From the NCBI GenBank assembly GCA_039707655.1, contig CM077666.1, positions 396,819,886 through 396,883,885 of the forward strand: a stretch of DNA of 64,000 nucleotides, written 5' to 3'. A model generated the notes under the pieces. The model made no database searches, was not told the origin of the DNA, and saw only the letters and a program-made list of their open reading frames with translations. Shown piece after piece: positions 22,678-35,466 of the stretch (positions are counted from its first letter, which is position 1; the number at the start of each line of letters is the position of its first letter). Origin of the DNA: Elymus sibiricus (lineage: Eukaryota > Streptophyta > Magnoliopsida > Poales > Poaceae). A program made the translations under genes and the position numbers.

Positions 22678-24242
22678 TGATACGTCTCCAACGAATCTAT
22701 AATTTTTTATTGTTCCATGCTGTTATATTATCAATCTTGGATGTTTTTATAATCATTTACAGCAATTATATATCATTTTTGGAGACTAACCTATTAACCT
22801 AGTGCCCAGTGCCAGTTGCTGTTTTTTGCCCTGTCTTTGTTTTACAGAAAATCAATACAAAACGAAGTCCAAATGCCACGAAACTTTTTGGAGATTTTTT
22901 ATTGGACAAGATAAACACTAAAAGCTTCGGGAGAGGGCCATAAGATGAAGGAGTGGGCCACGAGTCACCAGGGCGCGCCCTGGTACCTCGTGGGGCCCAC
23001 CCAGCTCCGTTTGACCTAATTCTTCCACTATAAATTCAGAAAAAATCAGAAACCCTCAGGGGAGTCCACGAAATACTTTTTCCGCTGCCGCAAGTTTCTG
23101 TTCCAGAGAGATCCCATCTGGGATCCTTCTCCGGTAATCTGCCGGAGGGAGAATCGATCACGGAGGGGTTCTACATCAACCTTGCTGCCCTTCCGATGAT
23201 GCGTGAGTAGTTTACCACAGACCTTCAGGTCCATAGGCAGTAGCTAGATGGCTTCTTCTCTCTTTTTTATCTTCAATACAATGTTCTCCTTGATGTTCTT
23301 GGAGTTCTATCCAATGTAATCACTTTTTGTGGTGTGTTTGTTGGGATCCGATGAATTGTGAGTTTATGATCAGATTATCCATGAATATTATTTGAGTCTT
23401 TGCTGCACTCTTTTATGCATGATTATTATAGCCTCGTATTTCTTATCCGATCTATTGATTTGGTTTGGCCAACTGAGTTGATTTATCTTGCCATGGGAAG
23501 AGGTGCTTTGTAGTGGGTTCGATCTTGCGGTGCTCATTCCCAGTGACCGAAAGGGACATGACACGTATGTATCATTGCTACTAAGGGTAAAAAGATGGGG
23601 TTTATTCATATGTGAGTTTATCTTGTCTACATCATGTAATCGTTCTTAAGGCATTACTCCGTCCTTATGGACTTAATACACTAGATGCATGCTGGATAGC
23701 GGTCGATGTGTGGAGTAATAGTAGTAGATGCAGGCAGGAGTCAGTCTACTAATCTTGGACGTGATGCCTATATACATGATCATTGCCTTGGATATCATCA
23801 TGATTATTTGCTTTTCTATTAATTGCCCAACAGTAATTTGTCTACCCACCGTATGCTATTTTCTTGAGAGAAGCCTCTAGTGAAATCTATGGCCCCCGGG
23901 TCTATCAAAATCATATTACTAAAATCCTAAAAATATTGCTGCCATTTTCTTTTATTTATTTTATTTTGTATTTTTTATTTCAATCTATCTATCTATCACA
24001 TACAATTTAATCTTGCAATTTACCGCCGAGAGATTGACAACCTCTCGTTTGCATTGGGTGCAAGGATTTGTTGTTTGTGTGCAGGTGCTGCTAATGAGGT
24101 GTTGCGTGATTCTCCTACTGGTTCGATAACCTTGGTTTCATAACTGAGGGAAATACTTATCTCCACTGTGCTGCATCATCCCTTCCTCTTCGGGGAAATA
24201 CCAACGCAAGCTACAAGTAGCACACACCAAGCCACTGTTTGA
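22678..24242 (+). repeat. 3' LTR of element A
   Basis: The LTR is 1565 bp. It differs from the 5' LTR by small indels and substitutions around 22966-22990 and 23140-23160, where the 3' copy has an extra GGAGGGAGAATCGATCAC. Confidence 0.92.
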
Positions 24243-24247
24243 CTTGT

Positions 24248-25660
24248 CCAAGGTAAAGGAGTCTGTTGTGCTGATCCATGGTAATGCACAAGACTTCGTT
24301 ATCCTCGATGATGGTTCCCAACCAGAACTCGGTAGTGTTTTGTTGTAAGACTTCTATGTGGTCATGCTTGTCTTGGACAGTGTGTTCACATGTGTCTTGC
24401 GAACCAGCTCAAGTTTTGGAGCTTGCTTCCGTAGTTCATTACCCGAGAATCTCGCAACATTGTCTCATCGATTTGTGTTGCCAACTTCTTTTTCTAGACA
24501 GGCTGAGCCTAAAATATCTTGTTATCAGCCAGATTTGAATCTCAGGCAGATATGATGGTTGGAACTTTTCCAAGATCTATGGTGTAGGTTCTGGCAAGGT
24601 TGATGTTTTGGCCAACACACCTAGCCGAAAGATCTATTATTGTAGCATCTTGATTGAGCAATTTGACCATCTTCTCCATGAGGATTTCATAAGACTTATT
24701 CTGGAAGTTATTCCTTATGGATATTGCGTTTCTGAAGTCCGACCATTACTTGATGTTCTTGATACCAAACAGTACCTATAATTGGGTTACGCTAGAACAT
24801 CAAGGAGAACATTAGAAGCGGAGTGCTAAATGTCTCCCGGTTGATCATCCAGATTTTGTTCCCTTGGCATAGCTAAGGTGAAATCTAAGAAGGTGTTGTC
24901 TTCCTTTGCATCTGCATCCTCCATCACTATTCATCATGGTAGTATGAAGTGTTGCCAAGATCTTTGGCATAGATGTTGGTAAAAACCTGATGAATATGGA
25001 GATGCTCAAATTCTTGAAAGCATGCTCAGACACTAGGTTATATCCTCGGTATCTACTGGAATGTGCCTTCCATTTGCCGATTGTTCTATAACCATAGTTT
25101 CCTTTCTAAGTTGAGTATGCCATTCTTTCGAATTCCTTCAAACGATCATTTGTGAATTTGCCTTAGTCTGGTATAAAGAGTTTCAATGATCCCTGTATCA
25201 AAAGTAATTCTTTTTGCCTGACTAAGGAGATAATTCAACAAGTCACCTCCTTAAGATGTCTCGTTATGGTATTAAGGGCAATTAACTTCTTGTTACTTCG
25301 AAACTCATTCACCATCTTCGTTAAAGCAAGGAATTGTTGCCTACCAAATTGAACCTTCGCCATCTACTTCCTTCCCTCGCTCCTAATGTGTGTTTTGTGT
25401 CTTAGCTCAAGAGATGTTCCTATGTCTCATTCCACAAGTTGATCGTGAGTTTCTCAATCTTCGGGAAGATCGATTCCTGTAGAGTTTCTTTCTGTCATCA
25501 TCGTGTTGGATGAAGTTTTCAAAGCCAAGACATCAAGATCAATATGAAGTGATGAATCAACATCTTCGAGAATGGCAATTGGATCATGAAGATTGTGTTA
25601 GTTTTGTGTCCCACTTTCCTCTTACCTCACGTCTTGAATCTTGGGACAAGATTCTTGTTT
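24248..25660 (+). pseudogene. Chromovirus pol remnant, 3' half (RNase H and integrase debris)
   Basis: After element A the decayed pol resumes. Around 24360-24550 a degraded RNase H region is readable, ending in QPDLNLRQ, a block that closes the RNase H domain in chromoviruses. After it come integrase-like fragments with no intact motif and a 3' tail whose final codons (near 25640-25670) resemble the usual end of chromovirus pol. All frames carry many stops. Confidence 0.6.
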
Positions 25661-25673
25661 AGTGGGGGTGGGT
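25661..25673 (+). other. Polypurine tract of the chromovirus
   Basis: AGTGGGGGTGGGT directly precedes the 3' LTR. Confidence 0.8.
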
Positions 25674-28600
25674 TGTCACAGCCCTAGAATAATGTTTGTA
25701 ATTAGCTGCATCAAAGCATCCATGCATCATGTCTAAATTCAAAGAAACTTGAAATGGGGATGATCAAACCCTAACACCTAAATAATTCAAATAAGTTCAA
25801 CATAAAATATTTTTCAATGAACCAAAATGTCGTTAAAAATGTTCATGATTTAGGGTAAAAGGTGAAAACCTTAACCAGAGATGATGCACATTTTTCCATG
25901 GCATTTATGGCTCTTGAATTAATCCATAATGTATTTGAGTTGGGGTTATAAATTCCTATAAATACTTTTATAACTCCAATAATTCTCAAAAATTGTGAGG
26001 GACTCTGGAATAGTCCATCTAGTCCACACAAAAATTATCAGAACCAAATGAATTGGTTTAGTATTTTTACTAAATCAAAAACAAACTGCAAAAATAGAAG
26101 ACAGAAACAAAAAATAGAATCAGAGAGAGAGAGAACCTACCTGGCGGCCCAGCTGGCCGGAGAGCCCAGGCGCCAGTCGTCCTCTTCCTTTTCCAGGAGG
26201 ACGGCGGCGTGGCGCACGCTCAGGAGGCGAAGCCACCTCCTGCTTCCACCTCCTACTTCTTCCCCCGTCCTCGTTCGAGCACCTGGAGACACCCCAGAGC
26301 CCCCTGGCCCTTCTCCCTCACTCGTCGCTCACTTTCCCCCTCTCCTCGCTCGCATCCGAGCTCTCCCGAGAGCAACCGCCGGCCACCACTGCTCGTTCCC
26401 GTGGCCACTGAGGACCCCATGCCCAACCACTGTGTCCAATGGCTCCGCCGTCAAGCGCTTCTTCTTCACGCGGAAGATCCTGAGCCCAGGAGCACTACAG
26501 CGTCGCCCTCGAGCTCGTACCCAACCTCGGCCACCGTGGATCACCGCCGTCGATTCACCATCTCCAACGCCTCCCCAAGCCCACTGAGTTGTGCTTCAAC
26601 CTCCCAGTGAGCTCCTCCGTCGTTTCCCCTGGCCCCGTGGCCTATCGCTTGCCATAGTGTCATTCCCCGCCGTAACCGAAGCTCGCCGTCCACCATGGCC
26701 GATGCTCTGCTTGCTGTCGAGCTCGTTCCGCCTCGCACTGCTGCCCGTCATGCCCCAGGTGGCCTAGTGATGCCGCCTAGCCACTTCTTTGGGTCACTAG
26801 CACCCTGCAGCCCCGCGCATGCGCACCACTGTAGCACCACCGCCGCAAAGCTCGCCGTCCTCGCTGCTGCTGGCCATCCCCAGCAGCCCCACAACCACCG
26901 TTGGATGTGTCGCACCACGAGCTCTCCAATGCGCCTATCCGCGCAACCATCCATCGCCGGAGTTGGCCGGACGGGCAACTCCGCCGTGTTTGCTTACCGC
27001 CGGTGATTAGCCAACGGTTTAGCTGGCATGGCAGGTTTAGATTAGGGGTTAATTAGCCCCCACGGCCGCTGTCACGCGGGCCCCAGCGCCCTAATTAACC
27101 CCTGGTTAATTTCCAGTTAGCATTGTGCCACTGACATGTGGGTCCCACCGGCCAGGTTTGACCTGGATCGGTTCAGTTGACAGCTGACGTCACCCTGACG
27201 CTATGCTGATGTCACCCTGACGCTGTGCTGATGTCATAAGTGTTTTCCGGAATTTTATATAATTCAGAAATGATTTATTAAATTCCAGAAAATGTTTAAA
27301 ACTTCTAAAAATCATAGCAAATAATCTATAATTCAGATGAAAATAATTTATATATGAAAAATGATCAGAAAAATATGAAGAATCTGTTTATGCCATGTTC
27401 ATGCATGTTGGAGCAATTTAACATCACCAACTAGGATAATTCATAACTATGCAATATTTGGTAATTAGTTTTGGAGTTGGAATTTGCTATATGTTCGAAT
27501 TCCACTTCAACGAATATGACTACCTATTGCATTAGGTCAATTCAGTACCTGAATATGACATGTCATTCATTTGGATGTGCATTGCATTGAATGTGTCTCC
27601 TTTTTCTGTTTGTTGGTGTTGTTCCTTCTCGGTCGCAGACGGTTCTGACGTAGTGACCGTTGACACTGATGAAGTGCAGTATCATCTTTAGAAGTGCCAG
27701 GCAAGAAAATCCCCCTTGTTCATCTCGATACAAACCCACTCTCTCGCTCCTGCTCTCTTTTATTGCATTAGGACAACAACGATTCAACTATTACTTGTTG
27801 TGGTAGTTGAACCCATTCCTCTGCATGACCTATCTTTGCCACAGTAAATAGTTAAAACCCTCTAGCATGAGTAGGAATTGCTTGAGCCATGTTGTGACTA
27901 CTCATCCATGCTCGCTTGTTATGCCTGCTATTGCTTAGAGTCGTGTCGAATCTGATCCATCTGGGCGATGAATTGGAATGGTTGTGCTCATGTCCTACTG
28001 TGTGAGAGCTAAGTGTGTGAACACGATTTGGTAAAGGTAGCGATGAGAGGCCATGTAGGAGTACATGGTGGGTTGTCTCGTTGAGACCTTCCTTAAGAAC
28101 TGAGCTCTGTGTATGTTATCCAAGACTAGCTACTACCACACACTGGGTTCCGGTAACTCGGCCCCTCTTGCTTATTAATCGCCTTGATCTCTGTCCAGGA
28201 GTTGCAACTAGTTTCTAGTGTTTGTAGGTCATGCTAGTAGTCTACCAAGTGGCACCCGGTACAAGTGGGCTTGGGACAGACTAGGCACCGTGGCCCGGTG
28301 TACCAAGTAGCACCCAGATGGTGGACTTGGGAACCCTGCACACATCATTTGGGGCCGTGATGGAAATTTCGGCCGGACTTCCCTTGTGGGATCAGCCTCA
28401 GATAGGCGATAAACCTGGACTAGAGTCTTGCATGGTTAGTCAGGTTGTGGCCGACACCCTCGCTAGGCTTCCGCTTGAAGGTTGCCGAGATACATGACTT
28501 GTATATGGTGGTAAGTGGTGAGAGCATGTGTGAAGAAGTACACCCCTGCAGGGTTATCAAACTATTCGAATAGCCGCATCCTCGAATATGGACTACTTGG

Positions 28601-29731
28601 AGACTTATATGGTTCATAGATAACTTGAAGTGGATACCCTAAAATGCGCAAGATAAGTGTGAGTGCTATGGATGGCCTTCTCGTAGGGAGATGGGAGAGG
28701 ATCCATAGTGGTGTATTGATATGGTGAATATGTGGACTCGTGTGTGCTTTCTCACCTCAAATGAGTTACTGGTAGTCGTAGTACAGGATAGCCACTGAGT
28801 CAAAGCTGGCTTGCTGCAGTTAAAACCCACTACCCCCTTGTTGATACTGATGCATAAGTAGATAGTTCTGATGTAAGTCTTGTTGAGTACCTTTGTACTC
28901 ACGGTTGCTTAATTTATGTTTTTGCAGAGGAGACTTCAGTCTTGCTAGTAGTTCAACATGGGCTTCGACGAGTAGCTTGGGAATCCCAGACAAAGGTTTG
29001 GTTCCTATGGAGGGTCTTGTAGATAGTCAGGCTTCCCAGCCTTTTTCTTTTGTAGTTGTCTGTACTCAGACATGTTATGCTTATGTTGCTTGTATGATTT
29101 GTATGTTGGGTCATGAGACCCATGATTGTAATATCATGCTATGTATGGCTCCTCGAAGCCTCTTAAATAAATACTTTGAGTCGTAGAGTTATGTTGTGAT
29201 GCCATGTTGTATCTACACATATCGTGCATATTGTTTGTATGTTTGAAATGCATTGGTATGTGTGGGATTCGACACCTAGTTATCTGCTTTGGTAGCCTTC
29301 CATACAGGGAAATGCCTCCTAGTGCTTCCACTGATGGTAGTTCGCTACTGCTCCGGAACACATGGATTGACCGGCATGTATCCTTCTTTGCTCCTGTGTC
29401 TGTCCCTACGGGGAAATGTCATGCGGTGTTTTATTGGAGTCCTTGTAGCTTGCTATGACTCGGTTGTACACGCTGATGACCGACACGTGCATTGCTGGGT
29501 TACGTATGCCTGTCCCTGTACGTTTGTGCCACCTTGGTTTATGACTAGTCATGTCAACCCGGGTTCTCTGTCATATGGATGCTAGCATCACAATCATATA
29601 CGTGAGCCAAAAGACGCAAACGGTCCCGGCCAAGGTAAAGGTGGCAGCCATGGGTTACCGTGCGTGAGGCCGCAAAGTGATATGATGTGTCTTATGCTAG
29701 ATCGGTGTGACTTAGGATCGGGGTCCCGACA
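25674..29731 (+). repeat. 3' LTR of the chromovirus
   Basis: It is 4058 bp and co-linear with the 5' LTR. The GC-rich block is at about 26130-27015. Two proline-rich open frames there (26048-26610) are LTR sequence. The end is intact, GTCCCGACA. Confidence 0.9.
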
Positions 29732-30184
29732 GCGACTGATGAAGCTTCTCGAGCTCAGTGCTCGCCATCTTCTCCATCTCCTGAAGGACGTCGCGCTCTT
29801 GATAAATGCCCTTTAGGGTCTCCTCCACCTCCCGGACCCGTGCCTGGTCCTTGCCCCTGGCCACTTTTTCAGCAGCCAGCTCCTCCTCGGCCTTCACAGC
29901 CGCAGTCCTCTGCTGCTCGGCCTCCTGCTAAGCTTTCGCTAGCTCGGCCTTAAGTGTCTCAAGCTCCGCCATAGCAGCTGTCATGCAAAATAGCTCGGCG
30001 TTAGAATTAAATCTTTTAAGAACATCTCTCGAAGTAAAATCGGCACTCTCAAAACTTCTTGAAGTTTACCTTGAGATAGCTCGATCTGCTTTTTCATCAG
30101 ATCGAGGTCCTCCTCGAACCTCTGCAGCTTCCTGTTCATCTTCGCCACCTCCTCAGAGGCGGAGATCAGAGCCGAGGACGACAC
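29732..30184 (-). pseudogene. Tat antisense gene, coiled-coil exons
   Basis: The exon at 30070-30184 is bounded by an acceptor (TGTGCAG) and a donor (AAG|GTAAAC) on the - strand. It encodes EEVAKMNRKLQRFEEDLDLM, a coiled coil. The next exon, 29732-29977, follows an acceptor ATGACAG and encodes more heptad sequence (KAEEELAAEKVARGKDQARV, EKMASTELEKLHQSL) before it is cut by the chromovirus. An in-frame TAG at 29928-29930 breaks it. The reading resumes at 11498. Coiled coils are typical of the middle of this protein family and suggest self-association. Confidence 0.65.
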
Positions 30185-30424
30185 CTGCACATTCGCACTC
30201 ACACGTCAGCTCCTGGTCACACCCTTTTTGAAGATCGGCCAGAACCTCGGGGGCTACGGGCCAAGCAACAAAGATATATTCAAACATCGACCCCCAAGGC
30301 CAGTTTTTCAAACTAGCTTTGGGCTCGGGGGCTACTGGCTGGCTATGCTCCTACAAAAAGCCCACTACTACAAGTAATTGTAAACTCGAATGTTATTCAT
30401 AATTACAAACACGAAAGAGCATAC

Positions 30425-31426
30425 CTCGAAGCTCCTGAAGAGGCCCTTGAAGACCTCGCGCATTTTGGCCTCCGCAGACCGGAAGCCTTGTAGCATCATG
30501 CCGATTAAGGCACGGTGCTCTTCCATGATGGAGGAGCCCGTTAAGGCCGCCTCCATCTCCTCAGGCCACCCCGCGCTAACCCGCTCTGCGATAGGAGGCG
30601 GGGATGGAGCAACCTCTGAACGCACCACCGAAGTGCTAGGAGCGAGGATCTCTGGCTGCGGCGCAGGCATCGGAGACTGTTCGTGCTGGGCCGAGTTCTG
30701 GCCCAACCCTTCCTTCGGGACATCGGGGACTGGTTCCCCTTGGCCCAGTGCGGCCGAGGTGTCAACCCCGGCCACGACGACCGGTACCCCGGCCCCCGAT
30801 GTGTTGGCTGGAGGGGCCAGACTGGACAACACTTCCCCCAGTCCTTCGAGAGCTGGGGGAGTCTTGGCGCGCTTGGGCGTCCCGCTGCCCGATGGGGGCA
30901 GCTCGCCCGAAGTATCACTGCTGAAGTGAGATTTGGGCGGGCTGGTGAAAAATAATTTTATAAGTCTCATGCAAGGAACGGGCTTTTGAAGTCTGAATTG
31001 AGTACCGATTACAACCTTTGGGGCGCCGGTTTCTTCCTCCCTAGTGCGAGGAGGTCCTCATCGGAATCTTCGGGCAAGCTAGGCTTCTCCGGCAAGACTG
31101 GGTCGGCGGAGGCCTTGCGTGGCCTCTTCGGGCCTTTCGGCCTCGCCTCCTCTTCGGCACCCTCGGACGCCGTCCTCTTCCCTTTAGGGGAAGATTTCTC
31201 TTCCCCTCATCTCCCTCCTTGTCTTCTTGGGTGGAGGAGGCATGGGTTTCCTCAGAACGGATGACCGAGGTCTCCCGAGCTCGGAGACCCGCTCTGCCCC
31301 TCGGAGGTACTCCTTGGGGATCACCACGTGTGGCTCCTCGGTTAGGAGGGCCACAAGCTGGGGAGTCCTCTCCCCCTCAGGCTGCGGCGCCGGGCACAGC
31401 ATCTTCTGCGCCTTAGGGATCCACTT
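30425..31426 (-). pseudogene. Tat antisense gene, proline-rich and charged exons
   Basis: There are two exons. 31016-31426 starts after an acceptor (TTTGCAG) with KWIPKAQKML, passes KKTRREMRG, and then needs a frame change near 31200 to continue into a lysine/glutamate-rich stretch with PKGPKRPRKASADP and SLPEDSDEDLLALG, ending at a donor (AAAG|GTTGTA). 30425-30941 follows an acceptor (TCACCAG) and is a low-complexity Pro/Ala/Ser region ending in the helical RSAEAKMREVFKGLFRSFE at a good donor (GAG|GTATGC). The intervening intron is 74 bp. The basic clusters could be nuclear-localisation signals. The frameshift makes it non-functional. Confidence 0.65.
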
Positions 31427-31505
31427 CTGCAAATGCCCAATTGGTTAGCAAACGTTTGTGAGGGACCAGGAAACGCAAAGTGTAAGACTAAGCATCAAAA
31501 TTTAC

Positions 31506-32005
31506 CTCGGGGCCATCATGGGTGGCTTCGAAGCCGAAGTCCCTCCCGGCCTCGGGAAAGCCGTCCAACTTCCACATCCCTGCCAGGGTGGAGCGGAAGA
31601 AGTGGTGAATGGGCACCACGTCCTCGGGCTTATACGCCCACATTGGGGTAGCCCGGGACTGAAGCGGCAGGATACGGCGGTGGAGCATGATGTTCGCCAC
31701 GTCCGTCAGCTTGATGTCCCTCTGGTTTATCCAGAAGTTGATCTTCTTGATCAGCACCTCCACCTCCGCCAAGTTCCCCCAGTCCATGCCTTTCCTCTTC
31801 CAGGACATGAGCTTCTTCGGCGGGCCAGCCGAGAACTCGACCTCGGCCTGGCCAGCAGCGAGTGGCTCTGTGATGTAAAACCACTCGCGCTGCCACTCGT
31901 TGAAGGTCTCGATGAAGGTGCCTTTGAACCAGACCGCCTTCTGGTTCTTGCTGATCATCGCTTCCCCGCACTCTGCAAGCTCAGAGTCGCTGGACTTCGG
32001 CTTGA
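31506..32005 (-). pseudogene. Tat antisense gene, conserved core (PF04195-like)
   Basis: This is an uninterrupted coding stretch on the - strand from the target-site duplication of element B to a donor GAG|GTAAAT. A 79-bp intron (31427-31505) separates it from the next exon. Key blocks are QREWFYITEPLA, WKRKGMDWGNLAEVEVLIKK, LTDVANIMLHRRILPLQSRA, and MWAYKPEDVVPIHHFFRSTL. I recognise the W-F-Y and 'ILPLQ-R' pattern of the grass 'putative gypsy type transposon' domain from memory. Joined across element B (one CTTGA removed) the frame continues exactly from the N-terminal piece at 50419, which proves they were one exon. Confidence 0.75.
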
Positions 32006-33541
32006 TGGTACGTCTCCAATGTATCTATAATTTTTTTATTGTTCCATGATATTATAGTATCAATCTTGGATATTTTATATGCAATTATATGCCATTATAT
32101 ATCATTTTTTGGGACTAACCTATTAACCCAGTGTCAGTTGCTGTTTTCTGCTTGTTTTTGCCTTTTCAGAAAATCATTATCAAAAAGTGTCCAAACGAGA
32201 AAAAACTTTGGATTAATTTTTTTTGGACCAGAAGAGACCCACGAAGCTTCGGGAGAAGACCAGAAGAGCTACAAGGAGGCGACAAGCCTGGAGGGCGCGC
32301 CCCCCAAGCTTGTGGGCCCCTCATTGCCCCTCCTGACCTAATTCTGGCGCTATAAATTCCCAAATATTCCCAATATACCAGGGAGATAGAAGAGAAAACC
32401 TTTCCACCGCCGCAAGCCTCTGTTCTTCCGCGATCCCATCTGGAGGCCTTTTCCGGTACTCTGCCGGAGGGGGAATCGATCACGGAGGGCTTCTTCATCA
32501 ACCTTGCTGCCCTTCCGATGATGTGTGAGTAGTTTACCACAGACCTACGGGTCCATAGCTAGTAGCTAGATGGCTTCTTCTCTCTCTTTGATCTTCAGTA
32601 CCATGTTCTCCTCGATGTTCTTGGAGTTCTATCCGATAAAATCTTCTTTTGCGGTGTGTTTGTTGGGATCCGATGAATTGTGAGTTTATGATTAGATTAT
32701 TCATGAGAAATATTTGAGTCTTCTCTAAACTCTTTTATGCATGATTATTATAGCTTTGTATTTCTCTCCGATCTATCGATTTGGTTTGGCCTACTAGATT
32801 GATTTATCTTGCAATGGGAGAGGTGCTTTGTGATGGGTTCAATCTTGCGGTGCTCAATCCCAGTGACAGAAGGGGACATGACACGTATTTGTATTGTTAC
32901 CATTAAGGATAAAAATATGGGGTATGATCATATTGCTTGAGTTTACTTTGTCTACATCATGTCATCTTGCTTAAGGCGTTACTCTGTTTCATACTTAATA
33001 CCCTAGATGCATGCTGGATAGCGGTCGATGGGTGGAGTAATAGTAGTAGATGCAGGCAGGAGTCGGTCTACTTGTCTTGGAAATGATGCCTATATACATG
33101 ATCATTGTCATGAATCCTTCATAATTATTTGCTTTTCTATCAATTGCCCAACAGTAATTTGTTTACCCACCGTATGCTATGTGTTCGAGAGAGAAGCCTC
33201 TAGTGAAAACTATGGCCCCGGGTCTACTTTATCATATATATAAAACCCAAAAATACCTTGCTTCAATTTATTTACCTTTATTTTATTTAGTATTTTAGTT
33301 TATCTATTTATCTCTATAAGATTTAATCCTTGCAAATAACCGCTAAGAGGATTGACAACCCTCTTATTTGCGTTGGGTGCAAGTGTTTGCACTTGTGTGT
33401 GCAGGTGCGCTTAACGGAATTTTGCTTAGTTCTCCTATTGGATTGATAACCTTGGTTCTTAACTGAGGGAAATACTTATCGCTACTGTACTGCATCATCC
33501 TCTCCTCTTCGGGGAAATACCAACGCAGCCTACAAGTAGCA
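32006..33541 (+). repeat. 5' LTR of element B
   Basis: It is 1536 bp, with TATA box TATAAAT at 32351-32357. It starts TGGTACGTCTCC and ends AGTAGCA. Confidence 0.92.
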
Positions 33542-33552
33542 GGAAGAATTTC

Positions 33553-33570
33553 TAGCGCCGTTGCCGGGGA
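33553..33570 (+). other. Primer-binding site of element B (mutated)
   Basis: TAGCGCCGTTGCCGGGGA differs from the A and C sites by G to A at the second base. Confidence 0.85.
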
Positions 33571-35466
33571 GACATCATCAAAATTACCAAGTACCTTCGC
33601 ACAAACTATCATCCACTTGCATTTATTTTATTTGCCTTTTATTTGCTTTTGCCTCTAGTTTTCATCTCCCCCACTTCTAATTTTTTTTTTTACAAAAACA
33701 CAAAAATATTTTTATTTGCTTGTTTGCTAGTTTGCTTGCTTCGTCGCGATGTCTCAAGAAAATACAAAATTGTGAGACTTTTCCAATACTAATAATAATG
33801 ATTTTATTAGTACCCCTATTACTCCTCCCGCCACAAGTGCAGAGTCATGTGACATTAATGCTGCTTTGCTTAATCTTGTTATGAAAGAACAATTTTCTGG
33901 TAGTCCTAATGAAGATGTTACATCCCATCTAAATACTTCCGTTGAGCTTTGTGATATGCAAAAGAAAAAAGATGTGGATAATGATATTGTCAAATTAAAA
34001 TTATTTCCGTTCTCACTACGAGATCGCGCTAAAACTTGGTTCTCATCCTTGCCTAGAAATAGTATTGATTCGTGGGATAAGTGTAAGGATGCTTTTATTA
34101 CCAAGTATTTTCCTCCTGCTAAGATTATTTCTTTAAGAAATCAAATTATGAATTTTAAGCAACTTGAGCATGAACATGTTGCACAATCTTGGGAGAGAAT
34201 AAAATTAATGATAAGAAATTGCCCAACTCATGGCTTAAATTTATGGATGATCATACAAAAAAATTATGCGGGACTAAACTTTGTTTCTAGAAATTTGCTA
34301 GACTCTGCCGCAAGTGGTACTTTTATGGAAATTACATTGGGAGAAGCTACAAAACTTCTTGACAATATCATGACAAATTATTCTCAATGGCACACTGAAC
34401 GAACTCCAACTGGTAAGAAGGTAAATTCTGTTAAAAAAATTAATACTTTGAGTGATAAGATGGATGCTTTATTGAAATTAATTGCTAGTAAAAATGCTCA
34501 AATTGATCCTAATGATGTGCCATTGTCTACCTTGATTGAGCAAAATGATAATGCTATTGATGTGAATTTTGTCTCTAGAAATAATTTCAACAACAATGCT
34601 TATAGGGGTAATTTCAATCCTAGACCGTTTCTTGGAAATTCCTCTAATAATTATGGCAATCCTTATGTTAATTCATATAATTATAATAATAGGATGCCCT
34701 CTGATCTTTAAAGTAGTATTAAAGAATTTATTAATTCGCAAAAGAATTTCAATGCTATGATAGAAGATAAATTGAATAGAGTTGATGAATTGGCTAGGAA
34801 CATGGATAGAATTGCTCATGATGTGGAAAATCTCAAAAATAAAATTTTGCCACCCAAGCCTGATATAAATGAGTCTATTAAAGCTATCTATGTCTCCATT
34901 AATAGTAAAGAAATGACCGCTAGGTTGAGAGCTAAGCGAGAATTTCTAGAAAAAGCGATTCCACCCGGCTTCTATCGTAGTAATGATGAAGATATTAAAA
35001 TGATGGGTGTCACTCCTATTGAATCATTATTTAGTAACATAAAACTTGATGAAAAAGGGACTGGAGAAGAGTCAATTTTAGATAGAAGGAGTCCCAATTG
35101 CTTGGAGGGTGATAATCTTGATGACAAAAATGAAAAAAGTGGGTTTGGAGAGGTCAAAACTTTAAATAGTAATGCACCCACTACTTTGGATTACAAGGAT
35201 TTTAATTATGATAATTGTTCTTTAATTAAGTGTATTTCCTTGTTGCAATCCATGATTAATTCACCAAATGCATATGAACAAAATAAAGCTTTCACTAAAC
35301 ATATTGTAGAAGCCATGATGAAAGCGCGTGAAGAAAAACTTGAGTTGGAAGTATCAATTCCGAGAAAATTACAAGATGAATGGGAACCTACTATTAAAGT
35401 CAAAATTAAAGATTATGAATGTAATGCTCTATGTGATCTTGGTGCTAGCATTTCCACCATACCAAA

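Larger units (their letters stand above)
17700..24242 (+). mobile_element. Athila-like non-autonomous LTR retrotransposon A
   Basis: This is a complete element. LTRs at 17700-19242 and 22678-24242 start TGATACGTCTCC and end AGTAGCA. An exact 5-bp target duplication, CACAC, is present at 17695-17699 and 24243-24247. The primer-binding site is TGGCGCCGTTGCCGGGGA (Asp-tRNA type, as in Athila), and the purine tract before the 3' LTR is AAGCTTGGGGATGC. The interior is only 3.4 kb and has one ORF with no gag, protease, reverse transcriptase or integrase, so it must depend on proteins supplied in trans. Confidence 0.92.
11499..29731 (+). mobile_element. Old chromovirus-type Gypsy retrotransposon with ~4.06-kb LTRs
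   Basis: LTRs of 4057 and 4058 bp start TGTCACAGCCCTAGAATAAT and end GGTCCCGAYA. The primer-binding site after the 5' LTR is TGGTATCAGAGCC (initiator Met tRNA type), and the purine tract AGTGGGGGTGGGT precedes the 3' LTR. The interior (15556-17694 and 24248-25673) holds only decayed pol. Element A is inserted between the reverse transcriptase and RNase H remnants. The flanking pentamers are GCACC (11494-11498) and GCGAC (29732-29736), which match at only 3 of 5 positions. The long LTRs and Met PBS suggest the Tekay/Del chromovirus clade. The host is the Tat antisense gene. Confidence 0.85.

Noticed and set aside
26048..26610. Proline-rich open frames of 179 and 133 codons
   Set aside because: They are part of the chromovirus 3' LTR. 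The equivalent region in the 5' LTR (about 12226-12435) is broken up.
30390..30929. 179-codon + strand open frame
   Set aside because: It is the antisense shadow of the proline-rich exon of the Tat antisense gene, which has proper splice borders on the - strand.
31458..32030. 190-codon + strand open frame
   Set aside because: It is the shadow of the conserved core exon on the - strand, and it runs across the element B boundary.
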